From assembly GCF_003667825.1 (NCBI RefSeq), contig NZ_CP033043.1, forward strand, positions 2,833,501-2,897,500: a stretch of DNA of 64,000 bases, read 5' to 3'. A program made the translations under genes and the position numbers. The notes beneath the pieces were generated by a model. It saw only the letters and a list, made by a program, of their open reading frames with translations, did not search any database and was not told the origin of the DNA. Of this stretch, positions 1 through 9,840 are shown piece by piece (the first letter of the stretch is position 1; the number at the start of each line of letters is the position of its first letter). The DNA is from Metabacillus litoralis. GTDB lineage: Bacteria > Bacillota > Bacilli > Bacillales > Bacillaceae.

Positions 1-523
1 CATGAAAAAGCGCATCTGAAGATTGTTTTATCATTTGCCCAATTTCTTCAATTGGTTGAATGGTGCCAATCTCATTATGAACATGCATAATAGAAACCAA
101 AATGGTATCTTTTTTTAGCGCCTTCTTAACATCTTCGGGTGAAACTCTACCATTCTGATCAACAGGAAGGTATGTCACGTTAAAGTTATGTACCTGCTCT
201 AGTTGTTTAAATGATTCCAACACTGACGGATGCTCGATAGCAGATGTTATAAGATGTTTTCCTTTATGATTATTAGAAAAAGCTGCTCCTTTTATAGCAA
301 GGTTGTTTCCTTCTGTACCACCCGAAGTAAAAATGATTTCTTCCGGTATAACTCCTAACAGTCCGGCCACTTGTTGTCTTGATTGACTTAACAATCTTTC
401 TGCTTCACTACCAAGCTTATGAATGGAAGAAGGATTTGCAAAGTAATCTTTGGAAACTTTCATATAAGTTGCTAATACTTCGTCATATGGTTTTGTTGTT
501 GCACTGTTGTCTAAATACAACAT
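1..523 (-). CDS. nifZ: Cysteine desulfurase, NifS/IscS-like (3' end outside window)
   Basis: Only the first 174 residues are in the window. The protein starts MLYLDNSATTKP, the hallmark N-terminus of class V aminotransferase-fold cysteine desulfurases, and continues with an FTSGGTEGNN cofactor-binding motif and the SAIEHPSVL segment whose His stacks on PLP. The catalytic PLP-lysine and cysteine lie beyond the window edge. The enzyme takes sulfur from cysteine as a persulfide. The ATG at 523 follows a GGAGGAAG site. It lies downstream of ezrA on the same strand, as B. subtilis nifZ does; there nifZ serves ThiI in tRNA 4-thiouridine synthesis. The nifZ name rests on this synteny; a general IscS-like role cannot be excluded from the fragment. 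Confidence 0.9.
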   Translation of the reverse strand, partial: MLYLDNSATTKPYDEVLATYMKVSKDYFANPSSIHKLGSEAERLLSQSRQQVAGLLGVIPEEIIFTSGGTEGNNLAIKGAAFSNNHKGKHLITSAIEHPSVLESFKQLEQVHNFNVTYLPVDQNGRVSPEDVKKALKKDTILVSIMHVHNEIGTIQPIEEIGQMIKQSSDALFH

Positions 524-676
524 TTTGCTTCCTCCAAATTGCTTTGTTTATATTTACATTTTATAAATGAGTTGATTTTATAATAATTGATTCAAATAAT
601 TAGTTTTATCAATGTGTAATCATAACATATTGAGACTTCAAAGAAAAACAATTCAACAATTAGGTAATCATTCGCA

Positions 677-745
677 TTTCCTAAAATAAAAAAAATGATA
701 GGAAGAAACAAGCCACTATTTCGAAACTTGGTTCCTCTTATCATT
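677..745 (-). terminator. Rho-independent terminator of ezrA
   Basis: A long imperfect inverted repeat (arms about 694-712 and 727-745, several G-U pairs or mismatches) abuts the ezrA stop. On the minus strand it is followed by a T-rich run (677-693). It separates ezrA from nifZ, so nifZ probably has its own promoter or depends on read-through. Confidence 0.75.
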
Positions 746-2455
746 TTACTTATAAGTTATTGTTTTATCTTGTTCATTTATTAGTTCCCGAATTTTTTCA
801 AAAGAACCAGGTTCTACTTGTTCTAGTGCTGCAGCTGCAACGTGTAATGCCTCATTATAATCATTATGTCTAAACAATTCTTCGGCTTGCTTAAATTTTG
901 TCGCCAGTTGCTGATTACGGCTTCGGTACCTGTTTCCATACTGGATGATTTGCTCTACTAGGTATACCTCTTCTATGAGATCGTCCCCAGTTTCTTTTAA
1001 AGACTTAACTGATTGAACAGCCTCTGATAGTAACTCATTAACAATCACCATATTAAGTGGGATTTCATCCAATTTCGTTGTTACCTTTAGTACATCCCGT
1101 TTAGCCTTTTCTATTAGTTCAAGAAACTCAACAGGCAGACCCGGTATATTACTTTGTTGTACCGATCTTGTTGTATCAAGAAGTAGTCTTTTTAATTGAT
1201 TTAAACTATCTCTTGCTTGGAGCTCATCACTTCTAAGAGTTTGAAGCATTTCACGGTATTGATTATGCTCTTCTAGCAGCTGCTTAATTTGTTTATCAAT
1301 GTCTTCAAGATCTTCTTTCACGATGGAATGAGCTACATGGTCATTTAATAAGTTCTGTTGAATATGAGCAAATTTCTTCTCAACCTGTAAAATCTGTTTT
1401 TCAATTAGCTTTTGTTTATCTAATTCAGTTGCTGATAGTTGATAACTCTGTTTAACAAGCTCTGTTTCTTCAACAGTAGCTGCTTTTTGTTCTGATAGTT
1501 CGACTAATTGGTCATGTATTTGATCCTTCACTTTTTTTACAAACTGATTAGCCTCAACTTCTTTTTCTAATAAATCATATAAATTGTCAATAGATTCCTG
1601 AATGAATTGCAAGCCATCCTGTACATCATCGAGATCAGCTTCTTCTAGTTTCTTTTTGAACTTTTCTAGCTGATTGTTTATCTTCTCAATTTCTAAATCT
1701 AATTGAATATGCTCTAAATAGTAGCCTGATGCTACCATTTCCTTGTATCCTTCTTTTAGTTCGTTTACTAAGTTTGGAATTGTCACTGAGCATTCTGTTA
1801 ATAATTTAGGAAGTTCATTCATTTTTTCTTGTAGAACATCAAGGTCCATTTTTAGCTGAACTAACACTTCTCTAGCTACTAAATAATTTCCCTGTTCGGT
1901 TTCAGCATCAAATTGTTTAAGGGAATCTGTTATTTCAGTTAAGGTGTCATCTAATTTACGATGTGCTTTACCAAACTGATGACTATGAGCTAATAAGGTC
2001 TTTTTAACTCGTTTATATTGATCTTTTACTTCTTCACCTTCAACTGTATTTTTCTCTTCACTCGTCACAAGCTCATTAATTTCTTCAATAATCTTATCGA
2101 TGTTTTCATTTACAGTTAAAAGAACACGGTCAATATGTTGTAAAACTCCTTGCGACTTTTTAAATCGATATTTATCAGCGAAGTCCTCGGCATCAAAAAG
2201 TAACTCTTCTACTTCAGGGAGTTGAGATGTAATAATTTCATCCCACTCAGCTCTCCATTGTTCAAACAATTCTTCTGCTTGTCCAACCATCTTCAATTCT
2301 TTTACTTTCGATAACTCATCGATAATTGAGCGATTCATAATTTCAATCTTACGTGCCTCTAGACGATCAACCTCTTTATATATTTTTCTTCTAAACATGT
2401 ATCCCGCACCAAATATAATACATATTAGAAGGACAATTCCAATTAAAACTTCCAT
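746..2455 (-). CDS. ezrA: Septation ring formation regulator EzrA
   Basis: 569 aa, close to the 562 aa of B. subtilis EzrA. One N-terminal transmembrane helix (about residues 3-21) is followed by RRKIYKEVDRLEARKIEIMNR, typical of EzrA, and then by an almost wholly alpha-helical, spectrin-like coiled coil to the C-terminus. EzrA is a membrane-anchored negative regulator of FtsZ ring assembly that also links the Z-ring to wall synthesis. The ATG at 2455 was chosen over an upstream in-frame extension (to 2521) because it has a GAGGGGG site just before it and puts the TM helix at the N-terminus. It is divergent from hisJ and upstream of nifZ, matching Bacillus synteny. Confidence 0.96.
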   Translation of the reverse strand: MEVLIGIVLLICIIFGAGYMFRRKIYKEVDRLEARKIEIMNRSIIDELSKVKELKMVGQAEELFEQWRAEWDEIITSQLPEVEELLFDAEDFADKYRFKKSQGVLQHIDRVLLTVNENIDKIIEEINELVTSEEKNTVEGEEVKDQYKRVKKTLLAHSHQFGKAHRKLDDTLTEITDSLKQFDAETEQGNYLVAREVLVQLKMDLDVLQEKMNELPKLLTECSVTIPNLVNELKEGYKEMVASGYYLEHIQLDLEIEKINNQLEKFKKKLEEADLDDVQDGLQFIQESIDNLYDLLEKEVEANQFVKKVKDQIHDQLVELSEQKAATVEETELVKQSYQLSATELDKQKLIEKQILQVEKKFAHIQQNLLNDHVAHSIVKEDLEDIDKQIKQLLEEHNQYREMLQTLRSDELQARDSLNQLKRLLLDTTRSVQQSNIPGLPVEFLELIEKAKRDVLKVTTKLDEIPLNMVIVNELLSEAVQSVKSLKETGDDLIEEVYLVEQIIQYGNRYRSRNQQLATKFKQAEELFRHNDYNEALHVAAAALEQVEPGSFEKIRELINEQDKTITYK

Positions 2456-2877
2456 AGTTGGCCCCCTCGTACTACACAAAATCCTCATGACAGGGAAGAA
2501 GAGTTCCCGGATGATGTACATCTTTCAACATCATGCTGATAAGCGTTATTAAGTATCTATTTATTTTTTCGTATGTTGAATATGTTTATTGTTGTTAATT
2601 AGTATTGTTCTCTTTAGAGTCTCCTTTTTTTAACATGCAATTAACAATCTAGTAAAAAATCCACAAAAAAACCATATATATTTTAAGACTTTGTTAATGT
2701 TAATTCAATGTATTTATGATACCATGTAAACGACATTTTTTGACCACAAATTTAAAATTTTTTACATTATTTGTCCAGTTATGATGAAAGGGCATCTATA
2801 TCTTTATGAAACAGGCTGAAACGTGTATCTTGATAACAATATAAATTGTTATTGTTACAGTAAAAGGGGGAGAAAAT
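2456..2877. other. Divergent ezrA-hisJ intergenic region
   Basis: About 420 AT-rich bases that must carry both promoters. I see no gene. No sigma-A promoter matched well enough to assign. The only clear structure is the palindrome at 2833-2852, next to the hisJ ribosome binding site. Confidence 0.6.
2833..2852. promoter_or_regulatory. Operator-like palindrome upstream of hisJ
   Basis: A perfect 8-bp inverted repeat (ATAACAAT / ATTGTTAT) with a 4-nt ATAA centre, about 25 bases before the hisJ start. A TTGATA hexamer overlaps its left edge. It could be an operator or a small 5'-UTR hairpin. There is no T-run, so it is not a terminator. Confidence 0.4.
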
Positions 2878-3690
2878 ATGCTACTCAAGAAGGATGGACA
2901 TGTTCACACACCATTTTGTCCACATGGGTCAACTGATGAACTGGAGTTATATATTAAACAGGCTATAAAAGAGGGTTTTAACTGCCTAACATTTACTGAA
3001 CACGCTCCACTTCCAAAAGGCTTTAAAGATCCAACACCACTAGAAGATAGTGCCATGAAAATTGAAGAACTTGGCGGTTATTTTGAACGTATCCTTTTAT
3101 TAAAAGAAAGATATCAAAATTCCATTACCATTAAGGTCGGTTTGGAAATTGACTATATAAGAGAATATGAGAAAGAAACAACTGATTTTCTAAATGAGTA
3201 TGGAAAATACTTAGATGATAGTATTTTATCTGTTCACTTTTTAAAGATAAAAGATCAATATTATTGTATGGATTTTGACGATAAAACCTTTAATGAGATG
3301 ATTCTCGAAGCAGGTTCATTAAACGTATTGCATGAAACCTATTACAATGAAGTTCTCCATTCAATTAATAGTGATTTAGGAAAATATAAACCAAAAAGAA
3401 TTGGGCACATAACGCTTGTTAACAAATTTCAAAAACTTTTCCCTGTAACCTTCACAAATAAAAAGTGGATACTTGATATTTTAACTTCGATTAAAGAAAA
3501 TAACTTAGAAATAGATTATAATGTAGCAGGACTAAGAAAAGAATATTGTGGTGAGATTTATCCTAATGATGAAATTGCAAAAATGGCAATAAAACAAGAA
3601 ATCCCTCTCATCTATGGATCGGATGCCCACAGTGCTAGGGATGTTGGAAAGAACTATAAATATTTTGAGCAGTTATCGAATAGCAAGTAG
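2878..3690 (+). CDS. hisJ: Histidinol-phosphatase, PHP family
   Basis: 270 aa, the length expected for B. subtilis HisJ. The N-terminal DGHVHTPFCPHG carries the PHP metal-binding HxH pair (H8, H10). FTEHAPLP, EIDYI and GSDAHSARDVG supply further metal ligands. It dephosphorylates L-histidinol phosphate in histidine synthesis. Start ATG 2878 follows AGGGGGAG. No other his gene is nearby, as in B. subtilis, where hisJ is also separate from the his operon. Its last 18 bases overlap the convergent refZ gene. Confidence 0.93.
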   Translation: MLLKKDGHVHTPFCPHGSTDELELYIKQAIKEGFNCLTFTEHAPLPKGFKDPTPLEDSAMKIEELGGYFERILLLKERYQNSITIKVGLEIDYIREYEKETTDFLNEYGKYLDDSILSVHFLKIKDQYYCMDFDDKTFNEMILEAGSLNVLHETYYNEVLHSINSDLGKYKPKRIGHITLVNKFQKLFPVTFTNKKWILDILTSIKENNLEIDYNVAGLRKEYCGEIYPNDEIAKMAIKQEIPLIYGSDAHSARDVGKNYKYFEQLSNSK

Positions 3691-4329
3691 ATTACGATCT
3701 TGTGAGAACTTGTCTACTAACAACGAATTTAGCCATAATTTCAACTCTTTATAATACTGATGCACAAAGTATGCTTCGTGTGGTTGAATATGAAGGACTT
3801 CACTCATATATTGTGGCTGTAAATACGGCATATGCAATAGACTTCTAAGTTGGATGATTAAATGCGGGATAAATCCCTTTCGAAAATGTCCTTCCTCGAT
3901 CCCTTGTTCTAACAGTGACTTAATGTAATATTTTTCTTTGGTTAAATAGGTTGTCATCACCTCACGATTTAAAACAGAGTCTACTGTCACTTCACGATAA
4001 ACTAATCGAGAAAGTTGACGGTTTTCATGCTGATAATGCAATAAATCTAAAATCATTTTACTAAGCACATCATGGGTATTTCCATATTGTGTATGTGAGT
4101 AATTTTCTTCAATGATTTTAAGATAGCCTTCATAATAATGTGATACAAGATATTCAAGAAGTCCACCTTTTCCTTTAAAATAATATGAAATGTGGGCAAC
4201 ATTAACATTGGCTCTACTGGCTATCTCTCTTACAGAGGTACCAGTAAATCCCTTAGAGTTAAATAAGTAGATGGCAGCATCAAGTATCTTTTGTTTTGTA
4301 TCACGGGAGTTTGTTTGAGTCATAGTCAT
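3673..4329 (-). CDS. refZ: TetR-family regulator RefZ (FtsZ-ring positioning)
   Basis: 218 aa. Residues about 10-57 form a TetR helix-turn-helix (TKQKILDAAIYLFNSKGF, then TSVREIASRANVN and ISYYFKGKGGLL). The C-terminal part is the helical dimer/effector domain. In B. subtilis RefZ (YttP) is made early in sporulation, binds sites flanking the origin and inhibits FtsZ to help position the septum and chromosome. Two ATGs at the 5' end (4329 and 4323) sit 4 and 10 nt after one AGGAGG, so the start could be either. Neighbours hisJ and msrC support the identification. I did not recognise its binding motifs in the window. Confidence 0.88.
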   Translation of the reverse strand: MTMTQTNSRDTKQKILDAAIYLFNSKGFTGTSVREIASRANVNVAHISYYFKGKGGLLEYLVSHYYEGYLKIIEENYSHTQYGNTHDVLSKMILDLLHYQHENRQLSRLVYREVTVDSVLNREVMTTYLTKEKYYIKSLLEQGIEEGHFRKGFIPHLIIQLRSLLHMPYLQPQYMSEVLHIQPHEAYFVHQYYKELKLWLNSLLVDKFSQDRNLLAIR

Positions 4330-4443
4330 TACACCTCCTATTCATATATAATATTTTCAATCATTTAGTATCAAAATCCTTTATGATTCGCTCGACAAAG
4401 TTCTTCATCATCAAGGAAATTTATCAAAAGGTAGGTAATTTAG

Positions 4444-4923
4444 ATGTTTCATGTCGAAAAATATAATGGTAATAAGTCCGATCAATATTCATTGGTCATA
4501 AATCAATTAAAAGCTTTACTAGAGGGAGAAGAAGATCGTATCGCTAACTTAGCAAATGCTTCGTCTCTTCTAAATCAATTTTTAGATAATGTCAATTGGG
4601 TTGGATTTTATTTAATGAAGGAAGGTCAACTTGTATTAGGACCTTTCCAAGGATTACCAGCATGCGTTCGAATTCCTGTTGGAAAAGGTGTTTGTGGTAC
4701 AGCCGCAGCTAATAAAAAAACAGAGCGAATCGCAGATGTTCACCAGTTCCCAGGACACATTGCATGTGATGCAGCATCTAATTCAGAGATTGTTGTTCCT
4801 CTTATCATTGACGGTGAAGTGATTGGTGTCCTAGATATTGACAGCCCAATAAAAGATCGATTCAATGAAGAAGATCAAGTGTTTTTAGAAAACTTTGTAG
4901 ATGTTTTGGTTCAATATATTTAA
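4444..4923 (+). CDS. msrC: Free methionine-(R)-sulfoxide reductase, GAF domain
   Basis: 159 aa, a single GAF domain of the fRMsr type. NWVGFYL, FQGLPACVRIPVGKGVCG and DVHQFPGHIACD include the three conserved cysteines (C74, C84, C108) used for catalysis and resolution, and VPLIIDGEVIGVLDIDSP closes the fold. It reduces free Met-R-sulfoxide with thioredoxin and so repairs oxidised methionine. The homologue in B. subtilis is YtsP. It is divergent from refZ and followed by a strong terminator, so probably monocistronic. Confidence 0.9.
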   Translation: MFHVEKYNGNKSDQYSLVINQLKALLEGEEDRIANLANASSLLNQFLDNVNWVGFYLMKEGQLVLGPFQGLPACVRIPVGKGVCGTAAANKKTERIADVHQFPGHIACDAASNSEIVVPLIIDGEVIGVLDIDSPIKDRFNEEDQVFLENFVDVLVQYI

Positions 4924-4940
4924 AACTATCACAACAATAA

Positions 4941-4984
4941 AAAATGACCATCAAATCAGGACACTGTTTGATGGTCATTTTTTA
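4941..4984 (+). terminator. Terminator of msrC
   Basis: Arms AAAATGACCATCAAA and TTTGATGGTCATTTT form an uninterrupted stem ending in a T-run shortly after the msrC stop. Confidence 0.9.
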
Positions 4985-5067
4985 TATGTAGGTTTTGTCT
5001 TTTCCTTAAGTTAACACAGATATTTAAAGTGGAAGATGTTTTAAAAGTATTCATTTTCCCCTTTTTT

Positions 5068-5091
5068 GTACTTTTTTACCTAAAAAAGTAC
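5068..5091. repeat. Perfect 10-bp inverted repeat between msrC and dgcP
   Basis: GTACTTTTTT-ACCT-AAAAAAGTAC. Neither strand has a T-run after the hairpin, so it is not an ordinary terminator. It lies between two convergent genes, each of which already has its own terminator. Confidence 0.6.
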
Positions 5092-5164
5092 GCAGATGGA
5101 TGATTATCACATTCTAAAAAAAACATGCGAGACTGGATTTATTATAACGGTCACCTTCACCTTA

Positions 5165-5220
5165 ATCCAAAATAAAAGACTGTAGGCAAGCCCGTTTTTT
5201 ATCGAGTTTGTCTACAGCCT
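5165..5220 (-). terminator. Terminator of dgcP
   Basis: Inverted repeat with arms CTGTAGGCAA and TTGTCTACAG (some wobble pairs). On the minus strand it is followed by TTTTATTTT, just past the dgcP stop. Confidence 0.85.
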
Positions 5221-5232
5221 GCCAAGAGCTAA

Positions 5233-7032
5233 TCAGTGAATATCATCCTGAACGATCACTTGATTTTTCCCTAGGTTTTTAGCAACATATAATGCCTTAT
5301 CAGCGCGGCTGAATAATTGATTATAATTACGTTCATTTTCAGCAATCCAATAGGATACTCCACAAGATATTGTCACTGAGGGATTTGTATTTTCCGCTAC
5401 CTTTTTTACAATTCTCTCGGCAATGGCGGTTCCTGCTTCAAGGTCAACTTGTGGCAGATAAACAGCTAATTCCTCGCCACCCCATCTTGCTCCAATATCA
5501 TGCTCTCTACTATTACTTTTAATAATATTGGCAACCTGAACCAAAACTTCGTCTCCAACTTGATGACCGAATGTATCATTAACTCCCTTAAAATTATCAA
5601 TATCAATTAATAAAAATGTTCCTTGACGATCAGCTTTCATTGAGTTCTCTATACAATTGTTCATGTAATTACGTGAGTACAATTGTGTTAATTGGTCAGT
5701 TTTAACTAATGTTTCTAACTCTTCTCGTAATAAGGAATTAGATAGGGCCAATGTAGAATGATGAATTAACGATTGAAGAAGTTTAAACATATCAAAAGAA
5801 AAATGATAAGAATTTTTGTGAAGGACAATTGCACAGCCTCGAAGGGTATCACTTTGGACCATTGGTACAGCCATAACCGATGCAAAGGAGCCATCTGGCA
5901 GGTATTGTGTTATATCACCTAAAAATAGCCCTTCTAGATTCTTTTCAAGTTTTCCTTTTATATAATCGATATAAACATGCACTTCATTCGTATTAAAAAA
6001 TTTAGTACTACCTGGAAAAATTTGAAATTCATTTTGATGATTTTGATAGAAAAAGCCCACCTCATCAGCTTCAAAAGATTCCATGATTCTTGATGTCATA
6101 TATGTCATCGTATCTACCAATCGTAAGTTTTTATTTAAACGATGGGACGTTTCATTAATAAGTTGTAAATCCTTAATTAATCTCTTTGATTGATCGTATA
6201 ATTGGGCATTTTCCATCGCGGTACCAGCTGCATTTGCAAGCATAATAATAAAGTTTTTATCTTGATCTGCGAGGTTTATCCCGTGATTAACGACCACTTG
6301 CAATACACCATATACCCCTTGCTTACCTTTTAATGGAGTATATAAAATCGTTTGATTAATCTTCTCATCAAATGAAAACTGTATTTTACCTGTTACAAAG
6401 GCTTCCATAGCCATTTCATTTCCATCTTGATGATCAAATCCGAGATCTTTAATTGGTAAATTCAAGTTATTTTCATTATCGTGTGATAAGAACAAATAGA
6501 AAATAAATTCATTATACATTTCTTGTAATGTTGTAATTAATTCTACTAAAACATCATCTTTATTCATAAAAGCATGAAATTGCTCTGTTAAATGAAATAA
6601 TTTTTCATACTTCTGCTCATTTTCGGTAACTTGTATTAACTCCATACAATGGTCATAAAAGGATGTACACGTTTTTGCTAATTCATTCATAACTGCTGGT
6701 GAGTACTCATTTTCAAAGCCCTTTAATTGAAGGATCCCTTTTAGTTTATCTTTACGAAAAATTGGGATTAGAACTTGACCGCCATGGTAATAGGCTTCTC
6801 CATTTTTGAGAATGAACGTATTAAATGGGGTATCATCAATTGGTGAAGACTGTGTGTAAAACTCGTCTCTACTATTATAGAAATAAAAAACAGCATGACG
6901 AATTGAAAGCTCACTTTTTACAGTTTCAGAAAGCTTTTCCACAATGTCAGATAATGAACGTTTATTATGATGTTTGCTAATAAATTCAAAAAATGCGCAT
7001 TTAGTAGCAGTTATCACGAATTGTTCTCCCAT
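5233..7032 (-). CDS. dgcP: Diguanylate cyclase DgcP (GAF-GGDEF)
   Basis: 599 aa. The N-terminal two-thirds hold GAF-like sensor modules; the C-terminal about 165 residues are a GGDEF domain (TDQLTQLYSRNY, LLIDIDNFKGVNDTFGH). The active-site motif reads RWGGEEL, a functional GG(D/E)EF variant, and REHD lies five residues before it, the RxxD inhibitory site for product feedback. It should make cyclic di-GMP from two GTP. No transmembrane segment is seen. The ATG at 7032 follows GGGTGAT; a GTG four codons upstream (7044) is possible but has no better site. Synteny (msrC on one side, rpsD on the other) matches B. subtilis ytrP/dgcP. Confidence 0.92.
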   Translation of the reverse strand: MGEQFVITATKCAFFEFISKHHNKRSLSDIVEKLSETVKSELSIRHAVFYFYNSRDEFYTQSSPIDDTPFNTFILKNGEAYYHGGQVLIPIFRKDKLKGILQLKGFENEYSPAVMNELAKTCTSFYDHCMELIQVTENEQKYEKLFHLTEQFHAFMNKDDVLVELITTLQEMYNEFIFYLFLSHDNENNLNLPIKDLGFDHQDGNEMAMEAFVTGKIQFSFDEKINQTILYTPLKGKQGVYGVLQVVVNHGINLADQDKNFIIMLANAAGTAMENAQLYDQSKRLIKDLQLINETSHRLNKNLRLVDTMTYMTSRIMESFEADEVGFFYQNHQNEFQIFPGSTKFFNTNEVHVYIDYIKGKLEKNLEGLFLGDITQYLPDGSFASVMAVPMVQSDTLRGCAIVLHKNSYHFSFDMFKLLQSLIHHSTLALSNSLLREELETLVKTDQLTQLYSRNYMNNCIENSMKADRQGTFLLIDIDNFKGVNDTFGHQVGDEVLVQVANIIKSNSREHDIGARWGGEELAVYLPQVDLEAGTAIAERIVKKVAENTNPSVTISCGVSYWIAENERNYNQLFSRADKALYVAKNLGKNQVIVQDDIH

Positions 7033-7213
7033 AAAATCACCCACACTAAAAGTTACAAATTTAAACTAAGTCAAATTACTCATACATTATATCATAAATC
7101 AATTCTATAGATAGTAGAGTAAATATTTTTATTTCCAATGAAATGAAATGAACTTATTTGTTTATACTTTACTAATGATTATTTCAAAAAATTATCTATT
7201 TATGTAAAGGTTC

Positions 7214-7242
7214 TTGACTTTATACATAGAAAAACATATAAT
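7214..7242 (+). promoter_or_regulatory. Sigma-A promoter of rpsD
   Basis: TTGACT (7214-7219), 17 bp, TATAAT (7237-7242). A start near 7249 gives an untranslated leader of about 190 nt before rpsD. Confidence 0.85.
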
Positions 7243-7249
7243 GTTCGTT

Positions 7250-7436
7250 GTGTATAAAATATGCAGCCTATTGATGGTGCAATGGTGAATTCATTTTATT
7301 CCCCTTTTTATATAAGGAGGTGTATCGAGTAACTCTATGCTGCTGGAGCGAGGATACATGAAAATAAAATGTGCATGATTGTTAGTCAGTCTGGTTTTTA
7401 TTTTATGCAAAATAAAAACATAAAGGAGGAGTTAGC
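7250..7436 (+). ncRNA. rpsD mRNA leader (probable S4 autoregulatory target)
   Basis: The leader is about 190 nt, with an internal SD-like AGGAGGTG (about 7317-7324) and the true AAAGGAGG just before the rpsD ATG. B. subtilis rpsD is known to be repressed by its own product through the leader. I infer the same here from leader length and gene identity; the fold was not computed. Confidence 0.6.
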
Positions 7437-8039
7437 ATGGCTCGTTATACAGGCTCAAGCTGGAAACTCTCTCGTCGTTTAGGTATTTCATTAAGTGGTA
7501 CAGGTAAAGAATTAGAAAAGCGTCCATATGCTCCAGGACAACACGGTCCAGGACAACGCAAAAAAATCTCTGAGTACGGATTACAATTACAAGAGAAGCA
7601 AAAGCTTCGTCACATGTATGGTGTAAATGAGCGCCAATTCCGTAACTTATTTGATAAAGCTGGTAAAATGGCTGGTAAACATGGTGAGAACTTCATGATT
7701 CTTCTTGATTCTCGTCTTGATAACGTAGTATACCGTTTAGGTTTAGCTCGTACTCGCCGTCAAGCTCGTCAATTAGTTAACCACGGTCATATCATGGTTG
7801 ATGGTGGACGTGTTGATATCCCATCTTACCAATTAAAACCTGGTCAAACTATCACTTTACGTGAAAAATCTCGCAACCTTGACATCGTTAAGGAAGCAAT
7901 CGAAGTAAGCAACTTCGTACCTGACTACCTAACTTTCGACGCAGATAAATTAGAAGGTACTTTCACTCGCTTACCTGAGCGTTCTGAATTACCTGCTGAA
8001 ATTAACGAAGCTCTTATCGTTGAGTTCTACTCTCGTTAA
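7437..8039 (+). CDS. rpsD: 30S ribosomal protein S4
   Basis: 200 aa, the standard length for Bacillus S4. It begins [16 protein letters not shown], has the S4 RNA-binding domain ([26 protein letters not shown], residues about 90-150) and ends in VEFYSR. It nucleates 16S rRNA folding and helps set decoding fidelity. Like its B. subtilis counterpart it stands alone rather than in the rpsM-rpsK-rpoA operon. Codon use is strongly biased, as expected for a highly expressed gene. Expression is probably limited by S4 binding to the leader. Confidence 0.99.
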   Translation: MARYTGSSWKLSRRLGISLSGTGKELEKRPYAPGQHGPGQRKKISEYGLQLQEKQKLRHMYGVNERQFRNLFDKAGKMAGKHGENFMILLDSRLDNVVYRLGLARTRRQARQLVNHGHIMVDGGRVDIPSYQLKPGQTITLREKSRNLDIVKEAIEVSNFVPDYLTFDADKLEGTFTRLPERSELPAEINEALIVEFYSR

Positions 8040-8046
8040 TAGTTTT

Positions 8047-8084
8047 GAAAAAACCTATACCAATTGGTATAGGTTTTTTATTTT
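8047..8084 (+). terminator. Terminator of rpsD
   Basis: AAAAAACCTATACC-AATT-GGTATAGGTTTTTT: a perfect 14-bp stem with its own T-run. It is symmetrical enough to stop tyrS transcription from the other side as well. Confidence 0.93.
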
Positions 8085-8146
8085 GATTAATAAACATTTG
8101 AAAGAAAAAAAGAGAACAAATCCTTAGATTCATTCTCTTTCTCGCT

Positions 8147-9709
<1,563 letters not shown>

Positions 9710-9715
9710 CAAGCA

Positions 9716-9745
9716 ATTTTAACCATAAAGGAAATAGAATGTCAA
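9716..9745 (-). promoter_or_regulatory. Sigma-A promoter of tyrS T-box transcript
   Basis: TTGACA (9745-9740), 18 bp, TAAAAT (9721-9716) on the minus strand, placing the start near 9709, just upstream of Stem I. Confidence 0.75.
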
Positions 9746-9805
9746 CTGGTTAAATAACCATCATCTCCATTCACGACAAAAGCATACAAATTTTTTATCT
9801 TATTA

Positions 9806-9814
9806 TGTTATAAT
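9806..9814 (+). promoter_or_regulatory. Extended -10 promoter candidate for the PBP gene
   Basis: TGTTATAAT is a full extended -10 element 26 bases before the PBP start codon. No good -35 is present at 17 bp. The short distance leaves about 19 bases of leader with a GGGGGGAA ribosome site. Confidence 0.5.
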
Positions 9815-9840
9815 AAATAAGATTTGGGGGGAATGCATAT

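Noticed and set aside
379..570. Plus-strand ORF of 63 codons
   Set aside because: Antisense to the start of the cysteine desulfurase gene, no ribosome site; a shadow.
5140..5175. CACCTTCACCTT shared between 5155 and 14632
   Set aside because: A 12-base match in two intergenic regions with no extended similarity; likely chance.
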